A stretch of 64,000 nt of DNA from Angiostrongylus vasorum (GCA_018806985.1 JADANN010000194.1:62001-126000); one strand, 5' to 3'; counted from the stretch's first letter, positions 46,505 to 58,274 are shown. The notes: generated from the sequence alone by a model not told the origin. Program-made: numbers and translations.

Positions 46505-47525
46505 TGTCAGCAAAGATTAAAGTAAGACTTCGTGTCTGCTCATCGTGAATATAGTGAATTAATGCCGAGGTTAACAAAAAGTCGGTCTTTCGATCATCCG
46601 GAAAGTCGGGAATTACTGCAACAATTTTTTACACATGCGCCGAAAAAATGAAGAAACTTGTCAAAAATGTCCACCGAGTTCTTTACTAAGCGAAAGATAC
46701 GAGTGGAAATGTTGATGATAGCCGCTCGATTCGGTAAACGTTGGGTTTGCGAAAGGGTAACAGTAACCGTGGAGCTTCATGGAGTGACCTGGAATCTCCT
46801 GTTATCCTGCCACAAATTTTTTTAGACCAGGTACAAATCGCTTATTTTTCCCACACCTCTTCAACAACTCTACCGAAAATCTCCGAACGCTGTGAACTTG
46901 GAATCCTTCATTTCCAGTTTGATAGGCACCTTTGCGCAGACAAATGCATTTCTAATGTGTTCAGGCGCAATCGAAAAAACCTCCGAAAGCAAGCAATTTG
47001 GTCCTATTACCAGTCTATGAGGCATATCACTGGATATTTTCTTGCAAATAATCACTTTTGAAAAAAACTTCGTATACAAAGCGAAGCTCATAAATCGAAA
47101 GTCACTTCATTTTTAACACTTTCGGCTTGAATTTCATCGATTCCAATAAGTCGCTCTAATCACAACAACAGTCTTCAAATGATTCAAACAGAAAAATACT
47201 TAACTCAATTCTAAACCCACGAATACATTGTGAAACAGAAAAATGTAAATATTTAAACTATGGCTGAACATTGTATCACTGACTGTGAGAGGACATACTG
47301 TCGACAGAGTCCTGCAAGCGGCAAGTAAGCAGAAACACAAGGAAATGCCTGAAATGAAGACAACTATTAACACAGCTTGGAGGATACTTATCTGATCTAG
47401 TCAATTAAAAAAGGCAACTCATAAAAAATGAGCTTATAACTGACCGCTTAAGTGGTGAAGACGAAAAAGCGGAGATATGCTTCTGGCAACAAATAAAAAC
47501 TTCGCCAGAAACTGAGCAAGCTTTG
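46505..47525. other. Gene-poor stretch
   Basis: Overlapping frames on both strands at 46.74-47.09 kb lack any recognised similarity. No splice evidence. Confidence 0.4.
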
Positions 47526-47527
47526 CT

Positions 47528-47720
47528 CTAAAGGATAGCACAGTGGTAACGATGTTGTTTGATAGATGCTTGACACTGGTCCGATTCCATCATGACCCAA
47601 CCAGGCCCTCTATACCTCCGAGGTAGGGAAATTGGTAAGAAACCGATCTGGGAAGCTCTATTCCACCCACAAGAGAGGAACGCGTTGATACGGGCGTCCT
47701 AGGAATGGTTTCCAGATTGG
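47528..47720 (+). repeat. tRNA-derived SINE-like repeat, diverged
   Basis: GGATAGCACAGTGGTAACG then CTGGTCCGATTCCATC, followed by a GAGGTAGGGAAATTGGTAAG centre. Confidence 0.45.
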
Positions 47721-47934
47721 GAGAGTATAATTGACCAGCATGCAATGACATTCATAAAGATGATCGGAAATTCTCAAGCGGCAGCCGAACCTATATACAA
47801 GCCCGGAAGATGTTTATGGAGATAAATATGAGAAAAGGAATCGAGTGAACGAAGTGTTGGGATCCGCACAGCAGATGTGAAGACGGGTAATGTAAATAAC
47901 AAAAAAAAATACTTGCGATGTGCTACGGTTTTTT

Positions 47935-48240
47935 GGTGAGCGTGAAGCGCAGTGGTCAGAGGTGCCATGCACTAAACACGGCGGCATTGTTCAATCCCAT
48001 CCCTCTGGCAAGCCAACCCTTTTATCACAGTCGAGTCAACAAACTGGTACCAAATTGATACCAAACTTGACTGGGAGTGCAAAACACTGAATTATGAAGA
48101 AAATCAGTAGACTCCCATGAGTGACTATATGGACCAAATATGCACCCAGTCACTTCTGTAATGCTACGAATGGAGTCGAATGAATGACCCATCTCTAAGG
48201 GATTAGTCAAAACCGTACGCTTCATCATTTATCTTTTTAG
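47935..48240 (+). repeat. tRNA-derived SINE, diverged subfamily
   Basis: GTGAAGCGCAGTGGTCAGAGG, GTTCAATCCCATCCC B-box-like, then CATGAGTGACTATATGGACC and GAGTCGAATGAATGACCC. Same layout as family A. Confidence 0.5.
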
Positions 48241-48544
48241 AGACACTTATTTGATGTATTAGGACCAGTCAACGGAAGTTATACTCTGAAACTGGAAACA
48301 TTTTGAAAAGCCGTACTACGTTGCTTTTAACAAATGCACGCTGCATTCCTCTTGATGATACCCATCTGCAACTTATTCCCAGATCTGATGCTAGGCTGCA
48401 TGAGGTAACGCATAACTAATTCTTATCACCATCATGAAAAAGACCGTCACTATCCTGTACCTAAATCACACCTCGAACAAGTAATACTTGAAATATCGAT
48501 GGCAAAAATGTAGTACAAACTCTTCACAATCCATGCACCGCACA

Positions 48545-48826
48545 AGGGAGGCGCAAGTAGCGCAGTGGTTAGAAGCACTCTGCAATACACATGAGATCGA
48601 TCTCGTGCCCCAGGCTCACCACTCTTTCATCCCTTCTGGGGCGGGTGACAAACCTGTCTGGTAAGATATCATCACTGACATGATACATCGTTGACCCTCT
48701 CGAGTCATTTTATAGCCCAGATATGTATTCAATCACTCTAGTGATGCTTAATGAAATCGAATTCATAGCGCATCCCTCAGGGATTGATCAACGCCGACAG
48801 CTTTATCTTCTATCCTCTACACCGTA
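48545..48826 (+). repeat. tRNA-derived SINE (family A)
   Basis: Plus-strand copy: GGCGCAAGTAGCGCAGTGG, GAGATCGATCTCG B-box, tail AACGCCGACAGCTTTATC. Confidence 0.75.
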
Positions 48827-49474
48827 CAAAAGAATAACCTTTTCTTCGGTCATGACTAGAAAATGTAAGTGGATTAGGCGTCCTTGTTAAATTTGTTTGC
48901 ATGTAATTACCTTTACTGAACGCGAACTCTCAGCTTCATTCCTTAAAATAGCAAGCTCCAAAAGAAACTCGAAAAGGGGGACTGAGACTCTCCATCCATT
49001 CCAGTTCGCCTCAGTTCAATGGTTAAGACCACAAATTTGCGGTAACTGTCATCCATAAATTGCGGTTAAGCAAAAGCATCTTTAAAAAAACTTTATGTGC
49101 ATCCTATGAAATCAAAAAACAGTTCTTGCAGTTTTCCATACTGACTAACACCCTCTATCATTACCTACTATTGTGCAGCTTGAAACTCCACTTGTTCTCT
49201 TACACTTTCGTTGGACGGGCTCACACAGGTCACCCAACCGAAAATAACTAAATTCGCCGTTTTATCTTGAATCGAAAGTTCTATGCACCTGGTACTGATT
49301 TTGTAGAAAATTTCAGAATGGACTCTCAACCCACTGCTGCTACTTTCTCATACAAGGAAGAAAAATTGGTAATAAAAGAAAACTACTTACGAGGTGGAAA
49401 ATTTCGAAACGATAGAAGAATATAATAGCAAAACCCTACCCTCGGTAGATCTCAAAAATACACTACTAACTCTA

Positions 49475-49489
49475 GGTGGACATGCAGTA
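49475..49489. repeat. Target-site duplication, 3' side of the RTE element
   Basis: GGTGGACATGCAGTA is identical to 52818-52832. Flanking bases differ on both sides, so the duplication is exactly 15 bases and marks a single insertion event by target-primed reverse transcription. Confidence 0.85.
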
Positions 49490-52400
49490 TCACCTGCATC
49501 ACCTGTAGTCCCGTTGATCGTCGAGTGACCCAAGCGGGCGCCAGTAAGTCTTCCATTTTTTCCCTGTCGCGTGCAAGATTGGCCCAACGGGTTCTGCTCG
49601 CTTTAGGGACTCGTCGAGCATCATATCTCTCTTCAAGGCTCTTTGTGAAGAACTCTGACCATCGGGTCGGCGGCCTTCCTGCAGTACGTTTGACATCCCG
49701 AGGAATCCAGTCACTAACGGTTCTTGTCCATCGGTTGTCATTCATACGCATTACGTGTCCGACCCACCTTATCACTGATTGTTTGGCGTACAGAACGGCA
49801 TCTTTGATTTTTGATCGCTGACGCATGTCGGAGCTTTGGATCCCATCCTTTACTTGTGTGAAACGAGATACTCCTAGCATCGCCCTTTCGACTGCGCGTT
49901 CGATAACGCTAAGTGACCTTTCATCCTGCTTACGCAGCGACCAAGTTTCTGACGCATACGTTAGGGGCAAGAAGTATCGTTGAGTCGAAAAGGTGGGCGC
50001 AAAGTTAGGTGTTCTTTGTACTCTTAATTAATCGTCGATTTTCCTGAAAGCTCCCCAAGCCGTTCATTTCCTTCTGCTCAGCTCTGGTGCTAAGTCGTTC
50101 ATCATATTGATTTCCCGACCAAGATAGATATAACTGGAGCATTCGGAGATATTCGTTCCGCTGAGCGTGAATGGGGTATGTGAAACCAATCCGTTCTTCA
50201 TGAACATCTTTTTTTGTGAGATTTAGTCGAAGACCAATTTTTCCACAGGCTTTATCAAAGTCGGCAAGCATACGTTCCGCTTGGCTAATGTTTGGTGTTA
50301 TAAGGACGATGTCATCAGCAAAGCGAAGATGGTGTAACTGCCGACCATCGATTTTTCACTCCCATATTATCCCATTCCAATGTTCGCATGACGTTCTTGA
50401 TGGTGGCGGTAAATAATTTTGGCGACATCGTGTCGCCTTGCCTAACTCCTCTTTTGACGTCAATGATAATACCGACGTAGAATGGTGATACCTTGGTTGT
50501 GAAATTTTTGCACAGCTCATGAAGAATCTTTATGTACTGAGTAGGGACTCCTTGACTATCCATGGGTTCCAAGACTGCTTCTATCTCGACTGAATCAAAA
50601 GCTTTTTGTACATCGATGAAGGTGAGACGGAGCGGTCTTCTGTACTCTCGCGATACTTCAATGAGCCTTGTTACCGTGTGGATGTGGTCCATCGTACTAA
50701 GTCCTTTTCGATACCCCTGCTTGCTCACATGGCTGTCCTTCGTACAGTGTTCTGTCATTCCTGTTTAAGATGACTCGAGTGAAAAAGTTTGTAGACGGCA
50801 GACAGCAAGCTGATTGGGCGATAGTTGCCGATATCCTGTAGGTCACCCTTCTTGAACAATAACACGGTCTTGCTGGTCTTTCAGTGGGTAGGGACCTTGC
50901 ATTCGGACAGGTAACGTGTGAGGAGCCGAGCCAGTGTGTTTACGAGGATTGATGGAAGGTTCTTCAGGTGTTCACGAGTTATCCTGTCCGGACCTGGAGC
51001 TGTTCAATTTTTCACCGACGAAATGGCATGTCGGATTTCGGAAGGAGAACCGGTGGTACAACATATCCATCCTGCTTTATTTCATATGACGGAAGGTGGA
51101 CGTGGCAATAGAAGAGATCTGAGTAGTATTCGTGAATAATTTTATCCATTGCCTTTCTGGACGCTGTAACTGTTCCGTCTGGGCGCCGGAGTGCAATCAT
51201 TTTGGTCTTGCAATTGGTGAAGCTTCGATGGGCTTTGCGAATGCTTTTCCCAGCCTCTGCAGCTTCGACCATTACTGCTGCTCTTCTCTGTTTAAGATCT
51301 GCTTTTATCGCCTGTCCGCACTGTTTTTGCAAGTTCGGACGTTAGTTCGCAGTTGCCTGCAGCTCGTGCGATTCCACGCTGGCGTATTAGCTCGAATGTT
51401 TCTAGAGACAGACGTCTCTTGGTAACTTTCGGACTCTCAGCTTTCATAGCGCCAACGTTAAGATGTTGAATGAGCCGATCGTATTCTTCGTCGATGTTAT
51501 CGACAACGGCACAGTTTGCGGTGGTTCTGGGACTTCGGTTTTTGAATTAAGCGACTTTTTTCTCCTTTGCGCAAGGAATAGAATCTTGCACGAAGGAGAA
51601 GGTGGTCTGATCCCGTGTAGAATTTTTGGGAAAACAGCGACATCGGTTAGGCAAAACCTTCTATTTACTATGATGTGGTCTATTTCGTTATGGTACTCTC
51701 CATTGGTAGACTCCCATGTCCAGTGCTGAGGGTGGGGGCTTCTGGAATTGTGAGTTACCATAGATTGTCTTGGTCGCCATGATAAACTCAGAAGGCCCTC
51801 ACTCTGTTCGTTCCATTCTAATCCGTGGGTCCCAATGTGACGTTCTTCAGACGTTCTTCTTAGTCCAATCTTGGCGATGAAATCTCCAATGACGACCTTG
51901 AAGAATGTGTGGTCTTCTCTGTAAAACTTCTCCAAGTCCATATAGAATGCTTCGACTTCTTCTTCGTCATAGTTTCATGTCGGCGCGTAAACGACGAAGA
52001 TTGTCAATGTCGGAATTGATCCACATCTTTTTAATCGTAAACGTCCGATTCGGGTTGTAAGTTGTTTGAATGAATCGATGTTCATGCATAAACTCACGTT
52101 GACGAGAACGCTGACGCCGCCAGCTCCTCTACTGTCGCATGTTCCGAGGAACAGTTCTTCTCCGGTGTCATAGACGGCGTTGAAAGGCTGGCGTCTTCTC
52201 GTCTCGGCCAGGCCGATGACGTCGTACTCTATCCTTCTTGCTTGCATGAGCAAGTCTTCTATCGAGGACTCGGACGCAAGTGTACGTGCATTGTAGGTAC
52301 AGATCGTCACCATTGTTCTTTGAAATCCAGACGGCTTCCATTGGCCCTGAGATTTTAGCAACCTCTCCGTACTCTTCCTACCTAAGTGCAAAATTGGGGC

Positions 52401-52817
52401 CTCTTTCGGGGTCAGGGGGAATGAAGCCCGTTTTTTTTTACTGTATTTAGCATTTTGATACCCATGTACAGCTTGTTGGGCTCTGAACGGGGGGCTGGGT
52501 ATACTCACGTAGCCTGCCAGGCTCTCCCAGAGTGCACTTGATTGCAGACTTTTGGCCGAATTGACTCGTAGAATACAATCTGCATAAACCAGAACGCACC
52601 CACACACGCGTGCATGAATACGCCCCGTAAATGCATAAAGTATGTGCCAAATCGGCGCAGCAGAAGCAGGGAGTCCATACCCTGGATTCACCTGCGTCTC
52701 AGGGAAGCAAAAATCGCTTTTGGTCCGCGATTAACCCCCCTCTCCGCCACCTGGGGGACGCGCCACGTAGCCTCGCGACTATCCGGCTCGAGATCCCTCA
52801 TATGAGGGAGAACCGTG
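49490..52817 (-). mobile_element. RTE-type non-LTR retrotransposon, near full length, frame-broken
   Basis: Element of about 3.33 kb bounded by a 15-base direct repeat, GGTGGACATGCAGTA, at 49475-49489 and 52818-52832 (target-site duplication). The 5' end carries the palindrome CCCTCATATGAGGG. An apurinic-endonuclease domain is spread over two frames: [30 protein letters not shown] and TIFVVYAPT at 52.69-51.98 kb, then [11 protein letters not shown] and YHNEIDHIIVNRR at 51.94-51.44 kb. The reverse transcriptase shows LTFIDVQKAFDSV and RGVRQGDTMSPKLF at 50.76-50.32 kb and an intact FADD catalytic motif near 50320. The C-terminal region follows at 49.97-49.46 kb (RWVGHVMRMNDNRW, SDWIPRDVKRTAGRPPTRW). 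Several frameshifts make it non-autonomous as assembled. The short TGATRCAGG-like repeats at the 3' end are typical of RTE tails. Confidence 0.9.
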
Positions 52818-52832
52818 GGTGGACATGCAGTA
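52818..52832. repeat. Target-site duplication, 5' side of the RTE element
   Basis: Matches 49475-49489 base for base and fixes the 5' end of the element at 52817. Confidence 0.85.
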
Positions 52833-53183
52833 AAGACTAATAATAAAAAACAGGACTGCAAACTACAAGACCGACACAGGTACTTTTGTTCTTGAATGAC
52901 ACTCACTTTCTAGAAAGGTAGAGAAGATAACGGTGCCCTGTACATAAACAAATGGGCGCTGTTTATGATCAGCTACTTTCCTTATTAAAAAAATAAGCCC
53001 ACTAGGAAAAAAAACCAGCACAACCTTCTCTGTAAGAAGATTAGAGCCCACGACATTGGCAGTTGTCGGTCTGACAGCGAACCCTTGCTGTTTACAATCT
53101 ATCCACTCTTGTTATTCTCAAAACGATGTGCGGAACACAGAGAACAGTCACGTAAGCATAACAGATTGCTAAAAACATACATT

Positions 53184-53501
53184 TCAAAATTTCATTAGAA
53201 AGTCTAGAATAGCCCAAGTTCCCTTTAGCAAATAATCGTTGACGAAGAAGGACATGGCCAACAAAGTCACAGCACCTTGACGAAACTCATTACTGTCGTC
53301 AACAACGACATGTATTAGGAAGAATTTACTCCAAGTATTGCTCAAACGGGGCCATCCATACTTAATAGTCATCAAAGCAAAATCGCTATGCACTGAACAA
53401 AACGTAAGTGATAGTTGTTCACGAATAACTGCTTCGTAAACAACCTCAGTCTCGCAAATATTAAAGGGGCATCTGACTGCCAACAAAATTAGATTTGACA
53501 A
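53184..53501 (-). CDS. Uncharacterised 105-codon open frame
   Basis: Reads SNLILLAVRCPFNICETEVV through FALMTIKYGWPRLSNTWSKF and FRQGAVTLLAMSFFVNDYLL, with a TGA stop. It is hydrophobic, with two possible membrane-like stretches, and not obviously part of any repeat in the window. No splice sites or neighbouring exons support it. It could be a chance frame or a decayed receptor exon. Confidence 0.2.
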   Translation of the reverse strand: MSNLILLAVRCPFNICETEVVYEAVIREQLSLTFCSVHSDFALMTIKYGWPRLSNTWSKFFLIHVVVDDSNEFRQGAVTLLAMSFFVNDYLLKGTWAILDFLMKF

Positions 53502-53617
53502 AAGAAACGAGCAACATAAAGGCTTACGGACGTGAATGGAAACAAATGCACATATACTATCACTTTTTATCTACTGCCTATTCTTTTTTTCATGGCAAGG
53601 TATGATGTGAAATATAA

Positions 53618-53720
53618 CCATAATGATGTTGAGATATTTTCGGAACTCTGGACCACAGGTGTCTGCGGTGGGAATTGAACCCGCTATTTCCCATGCCGGG
53701 GGGCTAACTTGCGCGATGAA
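53618..53720. repeat. Family C single arm with clear tRNA 3'-half
   Basis: GGTGGGAATTGAACCCGCTA reads, in reverse complement, as the variable loop and T-arm of a tRNA (TAGCGGGTTCAATTCCCACC). It is preceded by the family-C outer block GATGTTGAGATATTTTCGG. Confidence 0.65.
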
Positions 53721-53884
53721 AAATTTGGCATAGTCGCGTATGCGTTGAAGAAGAACTTTTCCTTCATATAACCCGCCTTGACAAATACTGTGGAGATCCC
53801 AGTACTCCATTCAGCTCGTTTTCTACTATTTCATTCTACACCAACGAAAGTCGTGCATGTGCAGGATACTGCTTAAAGGTATTC

Positions 53885-54120
53885 AGTTTTCCTAACGAAT
53901 GTCCTTCACTGCCGATCGATTCGATGTTCCTTATGCGAAAGTCGATACTGAGATAGCCGTGCTAAAGCGTTCCTAAATCTTATGGACCAGAGAGCGAGCC
54001 TCCCAGAAAAGTCTGCTATCAATCTTCATCCCAGAGAGATGGGAAGCTTTCTTAGCCCAGCAAAAGTTGTCGAACCAGGGGCATGAGCCTGTTCAAAAGT
54101 ACAGCATCCTGCGAGCGCAT
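53885..54120 (+). repeat. Family D copy, diverged
   Basis: GATCGATTCGATGTTCC, GATACTGAGATAGCCGTGC, and a CCCAGAGAGATGGGAAGC motif with a following GTCGAACCAGGGGC (B-box complement). Confidence 0.45.
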
Positions 54121-54579
54121 ACACCTCTAAAGAGTTAGAAAAACCCAAAAAAAACTGATTGACAAGAGCTCTATCGAGAGGAGCTGGAACGCGGGACTGC
54201 AAACGAGCATCACATAACTACGATGATGATGAGACTTTTGAAAAAGGTCAGTTATGACGCTCCTCAAGTTCCTCAAATTTACAGAACTTCACTGCTATAA
54301 AAAAAATTTAGATAGTTTAAAAAGCTAGTTAGACCTACCGTATTCCTCCCATCAATAATTGATGCTCTTAAAATAATCCGCTAGTGCACCCGTTGTCTTA
54401 CTGCATGCTTCCGGCTGTACACCTCCTTCATAAATCGAAATTATTACAGCTGAAAGTGAAAAAAACCATCTACACACTCTTGTTGACATTCACAATCAGA
54501 TAAAAATCCGGCAAATAATGGTTCCAATGCTTTAGAAATTCTATGAAATCCAATTGTTAAAGGTTTCATTTATAATAAA

Positions 54580-54860
54580 TAAAGGATAAAGCTCTCGGCG
54601 TTGATCAATCTCTTTAGGAATGCGCCATGCGTTCGACTTCATTAAGCATCGTTTGGAGGTGATTGAATGCATATCTGGTCTTTACAATGACTCGCCGTGC
54701 CTTACCGTTGTGTCGAGCCAATGCTGCTGTCCTTCCAGACAAGTCCGGTACCAATTTGCAGATCCTGGAGGGATGAAAGGCTTGGTGGGTCATGGGCGGG
54801 GGGATCGATTCGACGTGTCTGTTGCAGGGCACCCCCTGACCACTGCGCCACAGCGACCCT
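54580..54860 (-). repeat. tRNA-derived SINE (family A), left half of a head-to-head pair
   Basis: Complete copy whose head ends ~100 bp from the head of the opposite-strand copy at 54966. Both lie downstream of profilin exon 2. Confidence 0.8.
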
Positions 54861-54965
54861 AGTTATATAAAACTGAATCAAATCTCCGTTAAAAAAACAA
54901 TGATATTAACTGGCTTTTCTTCCATTAGCTGAAGTGCGGTCTACATTATTCACGCAGCTCTGTTT

Positions 54966-55242
54966 GGGGCGCGTGTAACGCAGTGGTCGGAGGCGCCCTG
55001 CGACACACACACGTGAGATCGATGCCCGCGCCCGTGGCTCACCAAGCTTTCCATCCCTCCGGGGTCGGCAAACTTGTTTGGGAGGACAGCAGCACTGGCT
55101 CGATACATCGGTAGGCCACCGCGAGTCATTGTAAGGGACAGATATGCATTCAATCACCTCGAAACGATGCTTAATGAAGTCGAATGCATGGCGCATACCT
55201 CAAGGATTGATCAACGCCGAGGGTTTTAACCTTTATCCTTTT
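54966..55242 (+). repeat. tRNA-derived SINE (family A), right half of a head-to-head pair
   Basis: Plus-strand copy: GGCGCGTGTAACGCAGTGG, B-box-like GAGATCGATGCCC, and tail AACCTTTATCCTTTT. It is one of only two well-preserved copies on this strand. Confidence 0.8.
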
Positions 55243-55508
55243 ACACATCTCTAAATCTCGCTTGAACAAAAAATAAAGCTAATTAATAACAAAATCTGTC
55301 TCACTTTGTCCTGTTTTGTATATGAAAAAGCCTTGTGACCCTTTTTTTCCAATCACTCTATCATCGTCCGCATTTAACACAAAATACCTGAAAAATAGCG
55401 ACATTATCACGAACCATTGGAAAATAAGGACTTTCATTTAATGGAAGATTTATTTCAAGTCGACTATTCTACAATAAAAAATGAATCCCTTTAGGACAGT
55501 CTTTACAC

Positions 55509-55601
55509 CCACTTTTCGCCTTCGAATTTCAAACCGGTGCCCAGTAAGCCGTCTTTGTTTGCAAAACCTCGTCCAGCTGCCGCCGCTTCCTCTGGCGTAA
55601 T
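55509..55601 (-). CDS. Profilin, exon 2
   Basis: After acceptor TTTGTAG the frame reads ITPEEAAAAGRGFANKDGLL then GTGLKFEGEKW, the profilin middle region (E..A...AF.N...L...GLK..G.K). Phase 0 at both ends, the exon ends at donor GTGTAAAG. Together the two exons give 68 residues of an expected ~126. The remaining C-terminal part (normally with an IIGKKG...F-type segment and a terminal ADY..S.GY helix) should lie at lower coordinates on this strand, but I did not find it. It is either beyond reach of eye inspection in the repeat-filled stretch or lost. Confidence 0.85.
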
Positions 55602-55764
55602 CTACAAATTTACCAAGTTCTTTTTCACTAACTGCTAACATTGTTGCAAATTTTAGATTATTTTCTGCTTTAGACCAGAGAAAAAGTGCACAGCAACAAA
55701 TGTTTGACTCATATATGCAAGTATTCAAAAGTAATTTCACTGATGTGTACTTTTATGAGTGCAT

Positions 55765-56050
55765 CTGTCTGTCGGTGGTTTGAGGTGCCTTTTAGTACAC
55801 ATATGGCTTTTTTGTTCGATTCCGGAACCGGCGCTAACCAAGTCCACCATTGTCTCGGGGTCTGCTGACAGAGACAGACTACTACGGGAGGATAACGATA
55901 CCGACGTGGTACATCCATAAGTCTCTGAAAGTCACTGTGTAGGCCAAATATGCATTCAATCACATCTACGATGCTCAGAGTTGGGTCGAATACACGGTGC
56001 ATCACTAAGGAATTGATCAATGCAGGACGATTTATCCATTATCTCTTGTA
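55765..56050 (+). repeat. tRNA-derived SINE, diverged subfamily
   Basis: Head TCTGTCGGTGGTTTGAGGTG, B-box GTTCGATTCCGG, then GCCAAATATGCATTCAATCAC and a GATTTATCCATTATC tail. Confidence 0.5.
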
Positions 56051-56135
56051 TTTTTTATATCGATGTTTCAAATGACTCTAACAAAAACAGCGTTTTAATG
56101 TAAATGGAGATGTTCTTTTGGATGAGGTGTCCGGA

Positions 56136-56245
56136 AAGGATGCTGAGATATGAGCAAAACTCGGAACCTCAAATGACCTTCAAGTCCGCGATTACCCCTT
56201 CTGAGGGCTCGCGTGCCATCCACCACGTCAATCGGGGCCTTTGCT
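56136..56245. repeat. Family C single arm, partial
   Basis: GGATGCTGAGATATGAGCAA, then a degraded GCGATTACCCCTTCTGAGGG block. Confidence 0.5.
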
Positions 56246-56569
56246 CTATCTTTCTTACAGCCACGTTTTTCCTTCACATCCCAGTATCCTTTTGGTTATA
56301 TCTCACATCGTACAAAGTCATGAAAAAAAGAGGATAGGTAGTAAACAAAAAGTTCGAACATTTTCCACAAAGAGTTCATACCAGAAGGATCACTTAAACT
56401 GAGGAGTTCGACATTTCTATTCCGAACTCTGCATGAGCGTGAAAGCATGCAACCATGAGGCTGGCAAGCTGCCTGTAACTGCTTACTCTACCCAACTTGT
56501 GAGAAATTTTAAAAACCCTAATACTAAAAGTGCCACTCTCTTTGAATGATTGGAGTTCTAGAGTACCGT

Positions 56570-56648
56570 GGAGATGAATATAGTTTGTTTGCCTCCGCTC
56601 GAGTTACTCGGTGATTAATAGGATTACAGGAGATAAGAGGGTCAGTCC
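56570..56648 (+). mobile_element. RTE 3' tail fragment
   Basis: GCCTCCGCTCGAGTTACTCG followed by GATTAATAGGATTACAGGAG matches the terminal bases of the RTE copies (cgctcgatgatcaacgggactacagg). Confidence 0.55.
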
Positions 56649-56729
56649 TTATCTATTACTTAAAAAAAACGAACACCGTCTAAAAAAATGGTAGAAAGTG
56701 GTGCAGTGCAGTTCACCTTGGAATGAGAG

Positions 56730-56962
56730 ATAATAAAAAAGGATAAAGCTCTCGGCGTTGATCAATCCCCTGAGGAATGCGTCATACATTCGACTTCATT
56801 CAGCATCGTTTGGAGGTGACTGAATGCATATTTGGTCTTTACAATGATTCGCGGTGGCCTACCGATGTGTCAAGCCAGTGCTGCTATCTTCCCATGCAAG
56901 TCTGATACCAATTTGCCGACACCGGAGGGATGGAAGGCTTGGTGAGCCAAAGGCGCCCTGGA
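56730..56962 (-). repeat. tRNA-derived SINE (family A), head missing
   Basis: Starts AAAAAGGATAAAGCTCTCGG and ends at GAGCCAAAGGCGCCCTGG, so the A- and B-box region is lost (5' truncation). Confidence 0.75.
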
Positions 56963-57767
56963 TTGAGAGAACTTACTATATTTCTTGGTCTCTAAAAAAA
57001 ACCTATGCACACCCCCTTTAATCCTTTCCGGATTTTACAATGATATTAGCTGTGACGAAAAAAATCCCTACGGTTCCTTCTTCTAGCTTTAAAAATACTG
57101 CCCAAATATTTCCATCGGCGTCTCAACAAACAATTATAAAAGCTTCATTTTTTATTACATCGTCAAGAACTTCGATACAAATCGAAAAAATTTATGACAA
57201 CAGGTCGCAAGCACATTTGTTTGTACTGATGTCATTGCTTCTCTCGAATATCTTGGATGCAGTGGTGGTTTTCCTAGAACTCCGCAAGCCGCCTCGAAAC
57301 AGTTGACTGGAAGAACCAGCCCACAAATACAATCGCGTCTCAAAGGAATTCAGTGATCTTGAATGAATACCTTAAATTGCGTCACAGGTGAAAGGTTTTG
57401 CGCACGTTCATCGGAGAAATTGAAAATGCAGCAGTAATCAAACTTGTCACTTATCCAAAAGGTATGTAAAGGTCATAGATTAGATTTTATATATAACGCC
57501 CCAGTAACTAGGCGCTATTTCTTCTACCCAAACTAAGCAATTCGACATTCCCATTCGTATACTCAATCAAGAGTAAAGTCACGATTCACTAGGAGATGAA
57601 GCATATTCCCAAGACGTCAAGAATCTCTCATCTATAACAGTATACGACTACTGTTCGTCCAGGGTCAAGCAGTTATGACTACACAACAACACACTTTCAT
57701 GGATCTCTCGAAAAGTCAAGGGAAAAAAATCTTGTCAAACTAACAATAGTTAGTAAAACGTGCTGAT

Positions 57768-57955
57768 GTTAATCAGCTTCTAAGGAATGCACAATGCGTT
57801 CGACCTCATCGTAAAGGTGATTGAGCGCCCAGACGAGCATCGTAATATTTTTTCCGACCTCAGAGGTATGGGATTCTTAGTCAGCCACATGGTCAAACTA
57901 ACGACCACGTATGTACTGCACGGTGCTACTTAACCACTGCACTACACTCCCATGA
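57768..57955 (-). repeat. tRNA-derived SINE, diverged and shortened
   Basis: Minus strand begins GGAGTGTAGTGCAGTGGTTAAG and keeps GGAATGCACAATGCGTTCGA in its 3' half on the plus strand. Confidence 0.5.
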
Positions 57956-57959
57956 ACTA

Positions 57960-58160
57960 ACAATTTATAGGTTAAATAGCAAATCTCTAGTGCATTTGTC
58001 TTAAAGGTGCAAGTCGTCGAACATTCCCCCGCAAATTCAATAATAATGAAAGTTCAGTAGCATTTTCACCATCATTCCTAACATGTGTATCACCTACTAA
58101 CATAATAAATCAAAATTGAGGGAAAAAATTAGCTAAGATTACTGAGTACTGAATATTCCT
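57960..58160 (-). other. Profilin intron, near exon 1
   Basis: The intron between exon 1 (58164) and exon 2 (55601) is ~2.56 kb. It contains a diverged SINE, a truncated SINE, an RTE tail relic and a family C arm. Confidence 0.6.
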
Positions 58161-58163
58161 TGC

Positions 58164-58274
58164 CTTGAAATTATCGCTTTTACCCCAAATCGAACCATCG
58201 AATCCACAAATAGCGGCTTTACTGACGTTACCGGAACCGACCAGATTGTTGTTGACGAGATCAGCCCAAGACAT
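58164..58274 (-). CDS. Profilin, exon 1
   Basis: Profilins bind G-actin, poly-proline and phosphoinositides and regulate actin filament growth in the cytoplasm. This exon gives the characteristic N-terminus MSWADLVNNNLVGSG, then NVSKAAICGFDGSIWGKSDNFK. The W at residue 3 and the GSGNVSKAAI...G.DG.IW pattern match nematode profilins. The ATG is at 58274, and a TTGCTCAG acceptor 15 bases upstream may be an SL trans-splice site. The exon ends AAG followed by GCAAGG, so the intron has a GC donor. It joins in phase 0 to 55601. Family identity is high confidence. Which paralogue it is cannot be said. Confidence 0.9.
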
